A DNA stretch of 64,000 nucleotides, taken from Natronospirillum sp965602035. Its GTDB lineage: Bacteria > Pseudomonadota > Gammaproteobacteria > Pseudomonadales > Natronospirillaceae. The stretch lies in the NCBI GenBank assembly GCA_965602035.1, contig OZ271919.1, forward strand, positions 2,232,001-2,296,000. The letters are read 5' to 3'. The stretch's first letter is position 1; the number at the start of each line of letters is the position of its first letter. This document shows positions 8,953 to 17,779 of this stretch, piece after piece. Made by a program: the position numbers and the translations under genes. The notes under the pieces are model-generated. The model did no database searches, was not told where the DNA came from, and saw nothing but the letters and a program-made list of their open reading frames with translations.

Positions 8953-9213
8953 CTATGTATTGCTGTACTCACCCTGCAGCCGCTCGAATCGAGCCAGCAG
9001 GACGTCGCGGGATTCCCGGTAATCCGGATCTACGGTGATGCAGGTCACCGGGCAGACGGCCTGGCATTGCGGCGCGTCGTAATGGCCGACGCACTCGGTG
9101 CAGCGCTGAGGGTCAATAGTGTAGATCAATTCGCCCGGTGTAATTGCCTCGTTCGGGCACTCCGGTTCGCAGATATCGCAGTTGATGCAGCGATCGTCGA
9201 TCCGAAGCGCCAC
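8953..9213 (-). CDS. fdx: YfhL-type 2[4Fe-4S] ferredoxin
   Basis: The 86-residue protein has two cluster-binding sets, CINCDICEPECP and CTECVGHYDAPQCQAVCP. The extended spacing in the second set is typical of the Alvin/YfhL ferredoxins of proteobacteria. It is a low-potential electron carrier whose partners are not known here. It follows coaD by two bases and is probably in the same transcript, the arrangement seen in Pseudomonas. Confidence 0.93.
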   Translation of the reverse strand: MALRIDDRCINCDICEPECPNEAITPGELIYTIDPQRCTECVGHYDAPQCQAVCPVTCITVDPDYRESRDVLLARFERLQGEYSNT

Positions 9214-9215
9214 GT

Positions 9216-9713
9216 TCAGACACCACCGTTTGCTGCTTCAGCGGCCTTCTGCCGAAGCGCCCGGGCCACTGCAGGATGCACAAATTTGGACACATCGCCG
9301 CCCAGCAGCGACACCTCACGGACCAGGGTGGACGAAATAAAGGAATAGTGCTCGGCCGGGGTCAGAAACAGACTTTCCATTCCCTCCACCAGAGCCCGGT
9401 TCATATTGGCCAGCTGAAATTCGTACTCAAAGTCTGAGACCGCGCGCAGCCCACGGAGTATTGCGGTTGCTTTCTGCTCGCGCACAAAATCGACCAGCAG
9501 GTTGCTGAAGCCGCAGACCGTCACGTTGTCATAAGGCTCGACGACCTCACGGGCGAGAGCCACTCGCTCCTCGAGCGAGAACAACGGCTTTTTCTTCGAG
9601 CTCGATGCAACGCCGATCACCACCCGCCCGAACAGGCGGCTGGCACGTTCCACCAGATCCTGATGGCCATTCGTGATGGGATCAAACGTACCGGGGTAGA
9701 CAATGGTGACCAT
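9216..9713 (-). CDS. coaD: Phosphopantetheine adenylyltransferase
   Basis: CoaD transfers AMP from ATP to 4'-phosphopantetheine, the penultimate step of CoA synthesis. The 165-residue protein has the nucleotidyltransferase motif PGTFDPITNGH at the N terminus and the ISSTLVREVSLLGGDVS segment near residue 125. Length and order (rsmD, coaD, fdx) are as in related gammaproteobacteria. It lies 32 bases after the rsmD stop. Confidence 0.97.
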   Translation of the reverse strand: MVTIVYPGTFDPITNGHQDLVERASRLFGRVVIGVASSSKKKPLFSLEERVALAREVVEPYDNVTVCGFSNLLVDFVREQKATAILRGLRAVSDFEYEFQLANMNRALVEGMESLFLTPAEHYSFISSTLVREVSLLGGDVSKFVHPAVARALRQKAAEAANGGV

Positions 9714-9745
9714 AATTCGGGTTCTGCACAGATTGTCGGGCGATC

Positions 9746-10417
9746 TTAACGTGAACCCTGTGCTGACTCAACGCAACCGGGGTCCGCTGCCACCAGAAGC
9801 CATTGCCGGATATGTCCCTTCTGGGCTTCGCGGTCCAGCGTCAGTGTGGGTGGAATGACAGGAAGCGCTTCAGTGACCGGCATTTCGAGGTAGACCCAGG
9901 CCGACGGGTTGAGGCAGTTCGCCTCCGCCAGCGCTGCCAGAACCGACTCTGTCAGACCCGAATCGAAGGGCGGATCAAGGAACACGCCATCATAGCGGCG
10001 CGGCGCCTGTTGCAGAAACGACAGGAGATCTGCCTGATACACCCGCCCCCGCTCAGTGGCCAGGTCTCCCAGCGTCGCCAGAGACTGGCGAAGGGCCGCC
10101 GCCACCCGCGGCGAGGATTCCACCCAATCGCACCAGGCGGCACCGCGACTCAGCCCTTCCAGGCCCAGGATCCCGGTGCCTGCAAATCCGTCCAACAGGA
10201 CACGCCCTGCCAGCCGATACTGCAACCAGTTGCCCAGTCGTTCCCGGTTCTGCGCCAGGGTCGGGCGCAAGCCCTCCGAATCCAGGCAGTGCAGACGACG
10301 ACCACGCCAGTCACCACCGGTAATACGCAGCCGCTGTGTTTTGCCGGCGTCACGGCGCAAGCGTGTCTTCCGAGCGGGTCGGGCCAACCAGATTCTCCCA
10401 GGTACGTGCGAATTCAT
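9746..10417 (-). CDS. rsmD: 16S rRNA (guanine(966)-N(2))-methyltransferase
   Basis: RsmD methylates G966 of 16S rRNA. The sequence has RITGGDWRGRRL near the N terminus, LDGFAGTGILGLEGLSRGA for S-adenosylmethionine binding and the catalytic DPPFDSGL. The start is uncertain. ATG at 10417 overlaps the upstream gene by 68 bases. A TTG at 10387 with GGGAGA six bases upstream gives a shorter overlap and a more typical N terminus. It is probably translated together with the membrane-protein gene upstream. Confidence 0.9.
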   Translation of the reverse strand: MNSHVPGRIWLARPARKTRLRRDAGKTQRLRITGGDWRGRRLHCLDSEGLRPTLAQNRERLGNWLQYRLAGRVLLDGFAGTGILGLEGLSRGAAWCDWVESSPRVAAALRQSLATLGDLATERGRVYQADLLSFLQQAPRRYDGVFLDPPFDSGLTESVLAALAEANCLNPSAWVYLEMPVTEALPVIPPTLTLDREAQKGHIRQWLLVAADPGCVESAQGSR

Positions 10418-11318
10418 CGTACGCCAGATCACTGACCTGGCGCTCACGCTCAGCAAGGTAGCCCGGCGCCAGGTCATAGGCGGCGAGCCAGATCAGTTGC
10501 TGATGCCAGCCGTTGAGCGAACGCTCCTCAGCCGCTACGGCCCGCAGCAAGCGCTCGCGACTGCTGCCGAAATCTCCAGGCGCTGGCAGCTCGCGCTGCT
10601 CCGGCAATAATGATGTCGTGAGCGCCACTTCGGCCGGCCGCACCTGCTGGTTCCACTGCATCTCCGCCCGGTAGCCGGTCAGTCGCTGATCCAGCAGATC
10701 CATCGCAAGCACAAACGACCAGTACCCGGGTTCATCCGGATAGGGGCTGGTATACACAACCACGCCCCGGCTTCGCGGCGGGTCCACCCGATAGGACGGT
10801 GCGTCGCTCTGAACCAGCGAGCCAATCACCGCGCCGGCCAGCTCATCGCTCCATGGACCCGACAACACATAGCGGGTGTCCCGGGTAGCCGGCGGCAGTG
10901 CCCACATCAGATACTCCGCCAGCGCCTCCAGTTGATCGCCGTCATAGGGTGCCACCAGGTTCAGCACCCAGCGACCGTAACGGAATACGGATTCGCCGGT
11001 GATGCCCTGAGGCAGCGGTGGCAGTTCAGCCGGCTGTCGGTCGCTGACCACAGACAACCGGAACTCGGGGGCATCCGGCAACGCGAGCCGAAGCACCGGG
11101 ACATTGCCGCGAACCTCTGAGACCGTGGATTCAGTAACCTGCGCCGTTGAGAAGGAGTCCGCCGGCTGCGAGGTTCGCTCCGGTAACCGGTACACCTCAT
11201 CCGGGCCGAGGCTGTCCAGAAACGGAATTAACGGAATCAACAGCAGGATGAGGAGCCAAAGAAAGCGCCTGCTGAAATGGGGCTTTGCCCGCAACCGTGA
11301 CTTAGGCTGGTCCGACAT
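10350..11318 (-). CDS. Single-span membrane protein of unknown function between rsmD and ftsY
   Basis: This protein of about 322 residues has one N-terminal membrane span (about 20-35, rich in Leu/Ile) followed by a soluble, probably periplasmic domain. I recognise no catalytic motif. Pseudomonads usually carry two M16 peptidase genes between rsmD and ftsY. Parts of this protein (an EALAEYLMWALPP-like helix, a SPYPDEPGYWSFVLAMDLL segment) could be a divergent M16-type fold, but the zinc motif HxxEH is absent. ATG at 11318 is preferred; a GTG at 11333 is possible. It is divergent from ftsY. Confidence 0.7.
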   Translation of the reverse strand: MSDQPKSRLRAKPHFSRRFLWLLILLLIPLIPFLDSLGPDEVYRLPERTSQPADSFSTAQVTESTVSEVRGNVPVLRLALPDAPEFRLSVVSDRQPAELPPLPQGITGESVFRYGRWVLNLVAPYDGDQLEALAEYLMWALPPATRDTRYVLSGPWSDELAGAVIGSLVQSDAPSYRVDPPRSRGVVVYTSPYPDEPGYWSFVLAMDLLDQRLTGYRAEMQWNQQVRPAEVALTTSLLPEQRELPAPGDFGSSRERLLRAVAAEERSLNGWHQQLIWLAAYDLAPGYLAERERQVSDLAYDEFARTWENLVGPTRSEDTLAP

Positions 11319-11385
11319 GGTGGCAGTATTCACGTTCTGGCCAATCTGCTAGCATTAAACTACAGATTCAGTGGAATTTCAGCCC

Positions 11386-12384
11386 ATGTTCGGTTTCGGA
11401 AAAAAGCGGGAGCGGCCCGCAGATTCCAGCAGTTCCGGTGTGCTTGAACGCCTGAGTGAAGGGCTGGGCAAAACCCGCCGCCAGTTGTTCGGCGGTCTGG
11501 GCCAGTTGTTCCGCGGGCGCGCTCGCATCGACGACGACCTGATGGAGGAGATCGAGACCCAACTGCTCAGCGCCGATGTCGGTGTAAAGGCGACCCAGCG
11601 CATTATGGATGATCTCACCGCTCAGGTGGACCGCAAGACGGTAGCGGATCCGGCATCGCTCCAGAACCTGCTGGAATCGATGCTGGCTGACCTGTTGCAG
11701 CAAGTGGAAAAGCCGCTCGAGATCAGTGACCACAAACCGGCCATCGTTCTGGTGGTCGGTGTCAATGGCGTTGGCAAAACGACCACGATCGGCAAACTGG
11801 CCCACCACTTCCGCCGCCAGGGGCAATCCGTGATGCTGGCTGCCGGCGATACCTTCCGCGCCGCCGCCGTTGAGCAATTGCAGGCCTGGGGCGAACGCAA
11901 CGATGTGCCCGTGGTGGCACAGCACACGGGCGCCGACAGTGCGTCCGTCATCTATGATGCGGTGCAGGCCGCACAGAGCCGGGGCACGGACGTGCTGATT
12001 GCAGACACCGCCGGCCGGTTGCACAACAAGAGCAATCTCATGGAAGAGCTTGCCAAGGTAACCCGCGTCATGCAAAAGCTCTCACCGGACGCACCTCATG
12101 AAGTCCTGCTCGTGCTCGATGCGGGCACCGGGCAGAATGCCCTGGCGCAGGCCCGGGAGTTCAACGCCACTCTGGGGGTTACCGGTCTGGTTCTGACCAA
12201 AATGGACGGCACCGCCAAGGGCGGCGTTATATTTGCGCTGGCCGAGGAATTCGGCATTCCCGTGCGTTTTGTCGGTGTCGGGGAGCAGGCGGATGACCTG
12301 CGGCCCTTTGTGGCGGAACAGTTCGCCTCGGCGCTGTTTGGCCATGAGTATGAAACCACTGAGACGGACAGTAACCAGGGATGA
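11386..12384 (+). CDS. ftsY: Signal recognition particle receptor FtsY
   Basis: FtsY is the membrane-associated GTPase that docks SRP-ribosome complexes at the translocon. The NG domain shows GVNGVGKTTTIGKLA (P-loop), DTFRAAAVEQL, DTAGRLHNKSNLMEEL and TKMDGTAKGGV. At 332 residues the acidic A domain is much shorter than in E. coli (497), as in many other bacteria. ATG at 11386 (MFGFGKK) is chosen; a GTG at 11371 is in frame. The stop overlaps the ftsE start (ATGA), so the ftsY-ftsE-ftsX genes form one operon. Confidence 0.97.
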   Translation: MFGFGKKRERPADSSSSGVLERLSEGLGKTRRQLFGGLGQLFRGRARIDDDLMEEIETQLLSADVGVKATQRIMDDLTAQVDRKTVADPASLQNLLESMLADLLQQVEKPLEISDHKPAIVLVVGVNGVGKTTTIGKLAHHFRRQGQSVMLAAGDTFRAAAVEQLQAWGERNDVPVVAQHTGADSASVIYDAVQAAQSRGTDVLIADTAGRLHNKSNLMEELAKVTRVMQKLSPDAPHEVLLVLDAGTGQNALAQAREFNATLGVTGLVLTKMDGTAKGGVIFALAEEFGIPVRFVGVGEQADDLRPFVAEQFASALFGHEYETTETDSNQG

Positions 12385-13067
12385 TCGTTCTGGATCAGGT
12401 CAGCAAGCGCTATGACGGTGGCCATGAAGCGCTCCGCAGTGTCTCGCTGCGTGTCGAAAAAGGTGAAATGGTCTTCCTGACCGGCCATAGCGGTGCCGGG
12501 AAAAGTACAATGCTGCGGCTGCTGACACGCCTCGACCTGCCTACCTCCGGTCAGGTTCGGGTGAACAACGTGCTGCTCAATCGAATGGCGCGCCGTCAGG
12601 TCCCGGTATACCGCCGCCAGATCGGCATGGTCTTTCAGAACCACCAACTGCTGATGGATCGCACGGTATTCGATAATGTCGCGCTGCCGCTGCGGGTTGC
12701 CGGCGCGGGCACCAATGATGTGCGGCGACGCGTTCGGGCCGCCCTCGACAAGGTCGGACTGCTGGAGCGTGAGCGCTATTACCCGATGATGCTCTCCGGT
12801 GGTGAACAACAGCGGGTAGGCATTGCACGTGCCGTCGTCAATCGGCCACCGATCCTGCTGGCCGATGAGCCGACCGGGAACCTCGACCCTGCGCTGTCGC
12901 GTGATGTCATGGCGCTGTTTGCCGAATTCAATCGCATTGGTACCACGGTGCTGGTAGCCAGCCACGACCTGGGCCTGATCGCCCGCATGCCGTATCGGGT
13001 GTTCACACTGCGCGAGGGCCGGCTGATCAATGCGTCGCCGCTGGAGGCCGTGCACCATGACCGCTAG
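12381..13067 (+). CDS. ftsE: Cell division ATP-binding protein FtsE
   Basis: FtsE is the ATPase of the FtsEX complex, which activates periplasmic murein hydrolases at the septum. The 228-residue ABC protein has Walker A GHSGAGKST, the Q-loop region GMVFQNHQLL, signature LSGGEQQRV and Walker B LLADEPTGNLDP. Both ends overlap neighbours: its start overlaps the ftsY stop by four bases, and its end overlaps ftsX by eleven. Confidence 0.97.
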   Translation: MIVLDQVSKRYDGGHEALRSVSLRVEKGEMVFLTGHSGAGKSTMLRLLTRLDLPTSGQVRVNNVLLNRMARRQVPVYRRQIGMVFQNHQLLMDRTVFDNVALPLRVAGAGTNDVRRRVRAALDKVGLLERERYYPMMLSGGEQQRVGIARAVVNRPPILLADEPTGNLDPALSRDVMALFAEFNRIGTTVLVASHDLGLIARMPYRVFTLREGRLINASPLEAVHHDR

Positions 13068-14037
13068 GAGGCGCCCTGCCAACCGCCTGCGCCGGCGCAG
13101 CGACAGCTCCGGAAACCTGCAGTTGCGTGCCTGGTTGCTGCACCATCGGTACGTGCTGCGCGACAGTCTGGGGCAGGTGATCCGCCGGCCGGTATCGTCC
13201 GTGCTTACCTGGCTGGTCATCGGTATCGCGCTGGCTCTGCCCGCACTGATGTACGTGACCGACAAAAACCTGCGCGCGCTCGCCGGCCAGTGGCAGGAAG
13301 GGGCTCAACTGACGCTGTATCTGACCGCATCCACCGACGATGCATCGGGCCGGGCGCTGACAGACTCTCTGCGTCAGCGCCAGGAGATCAGCTCGGCACG
13401 GTTCCTGTCCTCTGACGAAGCGCTTGGCGAGTTTTCGCGTCGACTGTCGCTGGACAGCGCGCTGGCGGGGCTCGACAGCAACCCCCTGCCTGACAGCATC
13501 ATTATTGTTCCCGAGTCGCAGACGCGCACAGACATGGAAGCACTGGGCGCGGTATTGTCCAACCTGCCGGAAGTGGACAGCCTGCAGTACGACATTGAGT
13601 GGGTGCAGCGTCTGGAGCAACTGGCGCGGTTTCTCGACCGGGTTCTTCTGGCGTCGATTGCCGTGCTGGCACTGACCGTCATACTGGTCGTTGGCAACAC
13701 CATGCGTATGGCCACCGAAGCTCGCCGTGATGAAATCCAGGTCGTCAAACTGGTCGGTGCAACGGCGTCTTTCGTACGTCGGCCATTTCTGTATATGGGC
13801 TTCTGGTATGGTGTGTTCGGTGGCCTGGCTGCCATTGCCATTACGCTGGTGACTTTACTGTGGCTGCGGGGTCCGGTATTGGATCTTGTCAGCAGTTACG
13901 GTGCCACGGCATCATTGCCAGGCCTGACTGTGGTCGAAGGCCTGCTTCTGATTACGCTGGCTGTCGGCCTGAGCGTAGGCAGCACCTGGCTTACCGTCAC
14001 GCGCAGAATCAACGATATTGAACCGAATCCGCTCTGA
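13057..14037 (+). CDS. ftsX: Cell division protein FtsX
   Basis: FtsX is the membrane subunit of FtsEX, linking cytoplasmic ATP hydrolysis to septal amidase activation. The 326-residue protein has a basic cytoplasmic N terminus, a first span (about 48-65), a periplasmic domain of about 130 residues, and three further spans toward the C terminus. The cytoplasmic loop EARRDEIQVVKLVGAT is typical. ATG at 13057 lies inside the ftsE end and has GGAGG upstream; an in-frame codon at 13030 is less likely. Confidence 0.95.
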   Translation: MTARRRPANRLRRRSDSSGNLQLRAWLLHHRYVLRDSLGQVIRRPVSSVLTWLVIGIALALPALMYVTDKNLRALAGQWQEGAQLTLYLTASTDDASGRALTDSLRQRQEISSARFLSSDEALGEFSRRLSLDSALAGLDSNPLPDSIIIVPESQTRTDMEALGAVLSNLPEVDSLQYDIEWVQRLEQLARFLDRVLLASIAVLALTVILVVGNTMRMATEARRDEIQVVKLVGATASFVRRPFLYMGFWYGVFGGLAAIAITLVTLLWLRGPVLDLVSSYGATASLPGLTVVEGLLLITLAVGLSVGSTWLTVTRRINDIEPNPL

Positions 14038-14066
14038 AATCGTATTTATCAATAGAGTTGGAATAG

Positions 14067-14093
14067 TTGAAATTCACTGATTTATGCTATAAT
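14067..14093 (+). promoter_or_regulatory. Extended -10 sigma-70-type promoter of rpoH
   Basis: TTGAAA (14067-14072) and TGCTATAAT (14085-14093) are separated by 15 bases. The short spacer is offset by a perfect -10 with the extended TGn element. It lies 80 bases before the rpoH start. A leader of this length could hold regulatory structure, as in E. coli rpoH, but I did not fold it. Confidence 0.6.
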
Positions 14094-14172
14094 AGCGCTC
14101 CTGAAAAGAGCGGAGCGGTGACGTTCAGACGGACGCACCTGCGAGGCATCAAATCGTTCGTGCAAGAGGCTT

Positions 14173-15060
14173 ATGCGGACACCTATGAAAAAGCAGTTAC
14201 CGGTACTTGCCGTAGACACCATGAGCCCCGGGGCCAACCTGGAGTCTTATATTCAGGGCGTGAACAGCGTCCCGGTGCTGTCGGCAGACGAAGAGCGTGG
14301 ACTGGCCGAATCATTCTATTATGAGAATGATCTCGCGGCGGCGCGCCAGCTGGTGCTGTCGCACCTGCGGTTTGTCGTGCACATTGCCCGCAGTTATACC
14401 GGCTATGGCCTGCCCCAGGCAGACCTTATCCAGGAAGGCAATGTTGGCCTGATGAAGGCTGTAAAGCGCTTCAACCCCGAGGTGGGCGTGCGGCTGGTGT
14501 CGTTCGCTGTTCACTGGATCAAGGCAGAGATCCATGAATACATCCTGCGCAATTGGCGGATCGTGAAAATTGCCACAACGAAGGCGCAGCGCAAGCTGTT
14601 TTTCAACCTGCGCAGCTCGAAAAAGAGCCTGGGCTGGCTGAATACATCTGAAGCGCAATCCATCGCGAAAGATCTGGGCGTCAAGGAATCCACAGTCTAC
14701 GACATGGAAGGCCGGCTTGCGGCCCAGGACGCCGCGTTCGAAATGGACGATGACGATGAAGATGCCGGCTTCGCGCCGGAACAGTTCCTGTCCCAGGTCG
14801 ACGGTGACCCGGCCGCGCAGGTAGAGCAGGCGGATTTCACGGAAGACGCCAACGATCGGCTCTATCAGGCCCTGAACGCACTGGACGACCGGAGCCGCCA
14901 CATTCTGGAAGCAAGGTGGCTGGGCGACAGCAAGATGACGCTGCACGAACTGGCAGACCATTATCAGGTGTCGGCGGAGCGGATTCGCCAGCTTGAGAAG
15001 AACGCCATGAAGAAAGTGCGCACCGCAATGGGTGAGGCTGCCGACTCACTGGCTGCCTGA
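14173..15060 (+). CDS. rpoH: RNA polymerase heat-shock sigma factor (sigma-32)
   Basis: The 295-residue protein is RpoH, which directs polymerase to heat-shock promoters. Region 2 contains LRFVVHIARSYTGYGLPQADLIQEGNVGLMKAVKRF and the -10 recognition stretch VRLVSFAVHWIKAEIHEYI (parts of one continuous segment). The RpoH box QRKLFFNLR follows near residue 140. Region 4 has AERIRQLEKNAMKKVR. It follows ftsX as in Pseudomonas but has its own promoter. The start may be 14173 or ATG 14185; RpoH homologues do not settle this. Confidence 0.97.
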   Translation: MRTPMKKQLPVLAVDTMSPGANLESYIQGVNSVPVLSADEERGLAESFYYENDLAAARQLVLSHLRFVVHIARSYTGYGLPQADLIQEGNVGLMKAVKRFNPEVGVRLVSFAVHWIKAEIHEYILRNWRIVKIATTKAQRKLFFNLRSSKKSLGWLNTSEAQSIAKDLGVKESTVYDMEGRLAAQDAAFEMDDDDEDAGFAPEQFLSQVDGDPAAQVEQADFTEDANDRLYQALNALDDRSRHILEARWLGDSKMTLHELADHYQVSAERIRQLEKNAMKKVRTAMGEAADSLAA

Positions 15061-15086
15061 TCAACCCGGTGCGAACAGGCTGACCG

Positions 15087-15116
15087 AAAACGCCGTGTCT
15101 CACACGGCGTTTTTTA
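15087..15116 (+). terminator. Rho-independent terminator after rpoH
   Basis: AAAACGCCGTG pairs with CACGGCGTTTT around a 5-base loop, and the T run continues to 15115. It starts 27 bases after the rpoH stop. The A-tract on the left arm would also let it work on the opposite strand. Confidence 0.93.
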
Positions 15117-15141
15117 TTGTGACGGAAGAATCTTCACCGTG

Positions 15142-15516
15142 ATGACCCCAGCTGAATCAGGCCAGCGTGCATTGCTGGCCACTGCCGGCGCCGCCGCTTT
15201 TTTCTCCGTTGCCCTGGGCGCATTCGGCGCGCACGCGCTCGAGCGTTACGTTGACGAGACCGCACTGGCGACCTGGGACACCGCGACGCAGTACCTGATG
15301 TGGCACGCACTGGCAGCCATCGTGCTCTCCCTGTTCAGCCCCCGACTGAAATTACCGGGGTGGTTATTGCTGACCGGCGCTATGGGCTTTGCCGGCAGCC
15401 TCTACCTCTGGGTGCTGACCGGCTGGTTACCTCTGGTCATGCTGACACCCGCGGGGGGTGTGATTATGCTCACCGGTTGGGCCGTATTTATCTGGAAGGC
15501 ATTGAAACACCTATGA
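15142..15516 (+). CDS. DUF423 family membrane protein
   Basis: The 124-residue protein has four predicted membrane spans and the N-terminal GAFGAHAL motif typical of the DUF423 (YgdD/TMEM256-like) family. Its function is not known. GTG at 15139 and ATG at 15142 are adjacent possible starts. The stop overlaps the trmB start in an ATGA, indicating translational coupling. Confidence 0.9.
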   Translation: MTPAESGQRALLATAGAAAFFSVALGAFGAHALERYVDETALATWDTATQYLMWHALAAIVLSLFSPRLKLPGWLLLTGAMGFAGSLYLWVLTGWLPLVMLTPAGGVIMLTGWAVFIWKALKHL

Positions 15517-16205
15517 CAGAAGCACTGAAACGCCCGGTTCGCAGTTTTGTGATGCGCTCCGGCCGGATGACGCCGGCTCAGGAACGGGCACTGCAGGAGA
15601 ACTGGGCACGCTTCGGCATTGATGCAGACGGTACGCTCCTGGATTGGTCTTCCCGTTTCGATCGGGCCGCGCCTGTGGTTCTCGAGATAGGCTTCGGCAT
15701 GGGCGACTCCCTGCTCACCATGGCACAGCAGGAGCCTGAGAAGAATTTTGTCGGTATCGAGGTGCATCGTCCCGGCGTCGGTCGACTGCTCAACAATGTG
15801 GCCAAAGCCGGCATACAGAACATCCGGGTTATGCGCGAAGACGCCGTCACCATTCTGGAGCAGCAGGTTGAGCCGGCCTCACTCACGCGGATTCAGATCT
15901 ATTTTCCGGATCCCTGGCACAAGAAACGTCACCACAAACGCCGCCTGATCCAACCGGCTCTCACCACCCTGTTGGCAAGCCGACTGGTGCCGGGCGGTGA
16001 ACTGCATCTGGCGACAGACTGGGAAAACTATGCCGAGCACATGCTCGAGGTTCTGGAGTCCAGTAACGAATTTCGCAATGCCTTCGGGCCCGGCCGTTTT
16101 GCGCCGGAACCACCGAACGGCCGCCCTGAAACGAAATTTGAACAGCGTGGGCGGCGCAAGGGCCACGGTGTCTGGGATCTGCTGTACGTTCGGACGCCCG
16201 GCTGA
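15513..16205 (+). CDS. trmB: tRNA (guanosine(46)-N7)-methyltransferase
   Basis: TrmB adds m7G at position 46 of tRNAs. The 230-residue protein has EIGFGMGDSL for S-adenosylmethionine binding near residue 53 and the catalytic FPDPWHKKRHHKRR near 130. TDWENYAEHML follows. ATG at 15513 (MTEALKRP) overlaps the preceding stop; the open frame starts earlier but inside the DUF423 gene. It is convergent with the next gene. Confidence 0.97.
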   Translation: MTEALKRPVRSFVMRSGRMTPAQERALQENWARFGIDADGTLLDWSSRFDRAAPVVLEIGFGMGDSLLTMAQQEPEKNFVGIEVHRPGVGRLLNNVAKAGIQNIRVMREDAVTILEQQVEPASLTRIQIYFPDPWHKKRHHKRRLIQPALTTLLASRLVPGGELHLATDWENYAEHMLEVLESSNEFRNAFGPGRFAPEPPNGRPETKFEQRGRRKGHGVWDLLYVRTPG

Positions 16206-16233
16206 CGCTGCCCGTATTGATGCACTGGCGTGG

Positions 16234-16677
16234 TCAGTACCAGCCGTAGCCTATGGTAAGACGTGCCGAGAGCTCGCCGGTAGAACGAACAGCGAGCGCC
16301 GGTGTTATCTGCATCCGGTCAACCCAGAGCGCATAGCCAAGGCCTGCTTCCGCCGCCAATGGCTCCGAGGTCGGCAGGTACATTCCCAACTCCCCCCAGA
16401 AACCGCTGCGCAACGTGCCCCAGGGCGCAAACCGGACAAATGGCGTTGCCTGAATACCTTCATCGAGCGCCTGGAGCCGCGTTCCGAGGCGCCCACCCAC
16501 CGACCACTGCGAGGCCGGTCGGTATTCGTACTGGGCTGTCGGCGCCAGCAGGCCCACTCCAACCAGGTCAACGGCGGCGTGGTGTCTGAACCCGCCGGCC
16601 TGTGCCGTAACCGTCAGGATCAACGCAGCCACCCCGAGGGCAAGCCGGTGCCAGACTGAGACTGATGCTCCACTCAT
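16234..16677 (-). CDS. Small predicted outer-membrane beta-barrel protein
   Basis: The 147-residue protein has a signal peptide (hydrophobic stretch about 12-26 ending TAQA-G). The mature part alternates polar and hydrophobic residues, with repeated strand-like segments such as AQYEYRPASQWSVGGRLG. It ends in GYGWY, an aromatic C terminus typical of outer-membrane barrels. It is shorter than most known eight-strand barrels. No specific family is recognised. It overlaps the pilT stop by four bases and is probably in that transcript. Confidence 0.7.
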   Translation of the reverse strand: MSGASVSVWHRLALGVAALILTVTAQAGGFRHHAAVDLVGVGLLAPTAQYEYRPASQWSVGGRLGTRLQALDEGIQATPFVRFAPWGTLRSGFWGELGMYLPTSEPLAAEAGLGYALWVDRMQITPALAVRSTGELSARLTIGYGWY

Positions 16678-17711
16678 TGAAAACTCTCCGGTGAACGTGC
16701 GGTGGCCTGTGCCGTTGCCCGTGTAATGGTACCCGCGCGAACCAGCTCTGTCAGTGACTGATCCATTGTCTTCATGCCCAGTCCGGACCCCGTCTGAATG
16801 GCACTGTACATCTGCGCGACCTTGTCTTCCCGGATCAGATTCCGGATCGCCGCTGTCCCGCGCATGATTTCATGCGCCGCAACACGACCTCCCCCCTGCT
16901 TTTTGAGCAGCACCTGCGACACCACCGCCTGCAGTGACTCCGACAGCATAGAGCGCACCATACCTTTTTCTTCGCCCGGGAACACGTCGATTATCCGGTC
17001 GATGGTCTTGGCCGCTGAGGTGGTGTGCAGTGTACCGAACACCACATGCCCGGTTTCTGCAGCGGTAAGGGCCAGCCGGATCGTCTCGAGGTCGCGTAGT
17101 TCGCCGACCAGGATCACATCCGGATCTTCGCGCAATGCCGAACGCAGCGCCGCATTGAACGAATCCGTATCCCGGCCCACTTCTCTCTGGTTGACCAGGC
17201 ATCGCTTGCTGTCATGCACAAATTCAATCGGATCTTCAATGGTGAGAATGTGGTCGTGGCGGTTCTCATTGATGTCGTTGATCAGTGCTGCCAGCGTTGT
17301 TGACTTGCCGGAACCGGTCGGACCGGTGACCAGCACAAGACCACGCGGTACGCGGGCGATTTCCCGGAACACATCGCCCAGCCCGAGCTGGCTCATGGTC
17401 AGCACGCTGGACGGAATCGTCCGGAATACGGCGCCGGCTCCCCGGTTCTGGTGAAAGGCATTGACACGGAATCGGGCAACGTCGGCTATCTCAATCGAGA
17501 AATCCGTTTCCATGGACTCGGCATAGCTCTTGCGCTGCGCTTCGTTCATAACGCTGTGCACAAGCGTCAGCACCTGCTCATGATGCAGCGGCGGTACGTT
17601 GATCTTGCGCACATCGCCGTCGACCCGAATCATGGGCGGCATATCCGCGGAAAGGTGCAGGTCCGACGCGTTCTGTCGGACGGCGAATTCAAGCAGTTCG
17701 CTGATCTCCAT
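16674..17711 (-). CDS. pilT: Type IV pilus retraction ATPase PilT
   Basis: PilT powers depolymerisation of type IV pili and twitching motility. The 345-residue protein has the N-terminal SDLHLSADMPPMIRVDG, Walker A GPTGSGKST near residue 131, the Asp box, Walker B DPDVILVGELRD and the C-terminal AIRNLIRE motif needed for retraction. The length matches PilT. In Pseudomonas pilU follows pilT; here an outer-membrane protein gene takes that place and no pilU is in the window. It is divergent from yggS, as in Pseudomonas. Confidence 0.96.
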   Translation of the reverse strand: MEISELLEFAVRQNASDLHLSADMPPMIRVDGDVRKINVPPLHHEQVLTLVHSVMNEAQRKSYAESMETDFSIEIADVARFRVNAFHQNRGAGAVFRTIPSSVLTMSQLGLGDVFREIARVPRGLVLVTGPTGSGKSTTLAALINDINENRHDHILTIEDPIEFVHDSKRCLVNQREVGRDTDSFNAALRSALREDPDVILVGELRDLETIRLALTAAETGHVVFGTLHTTSAAKTIDRIIDVFPGEEKGMVRSMLSESLQAVVSQVLLKKQGGGRVAAHEIMRGTAAIRNLIREDKVAQMYSAIQTGSGLGMKTMDQSLTELVRAGTITRATAQATARSPESFQ

Positions 17712-17779
17712 GTCCGCCTCTGGTTGCGATGGTCGACTTGCCGGTAGAATAACGACTTTGGCATAGACACGGAACCGAT

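Noticed and set aside
12096..13265. 389-codon open frame on the minus strand
   Set aside because: It is antisense to ftsY, ftsE and ftsX, which have full conserved motifs.
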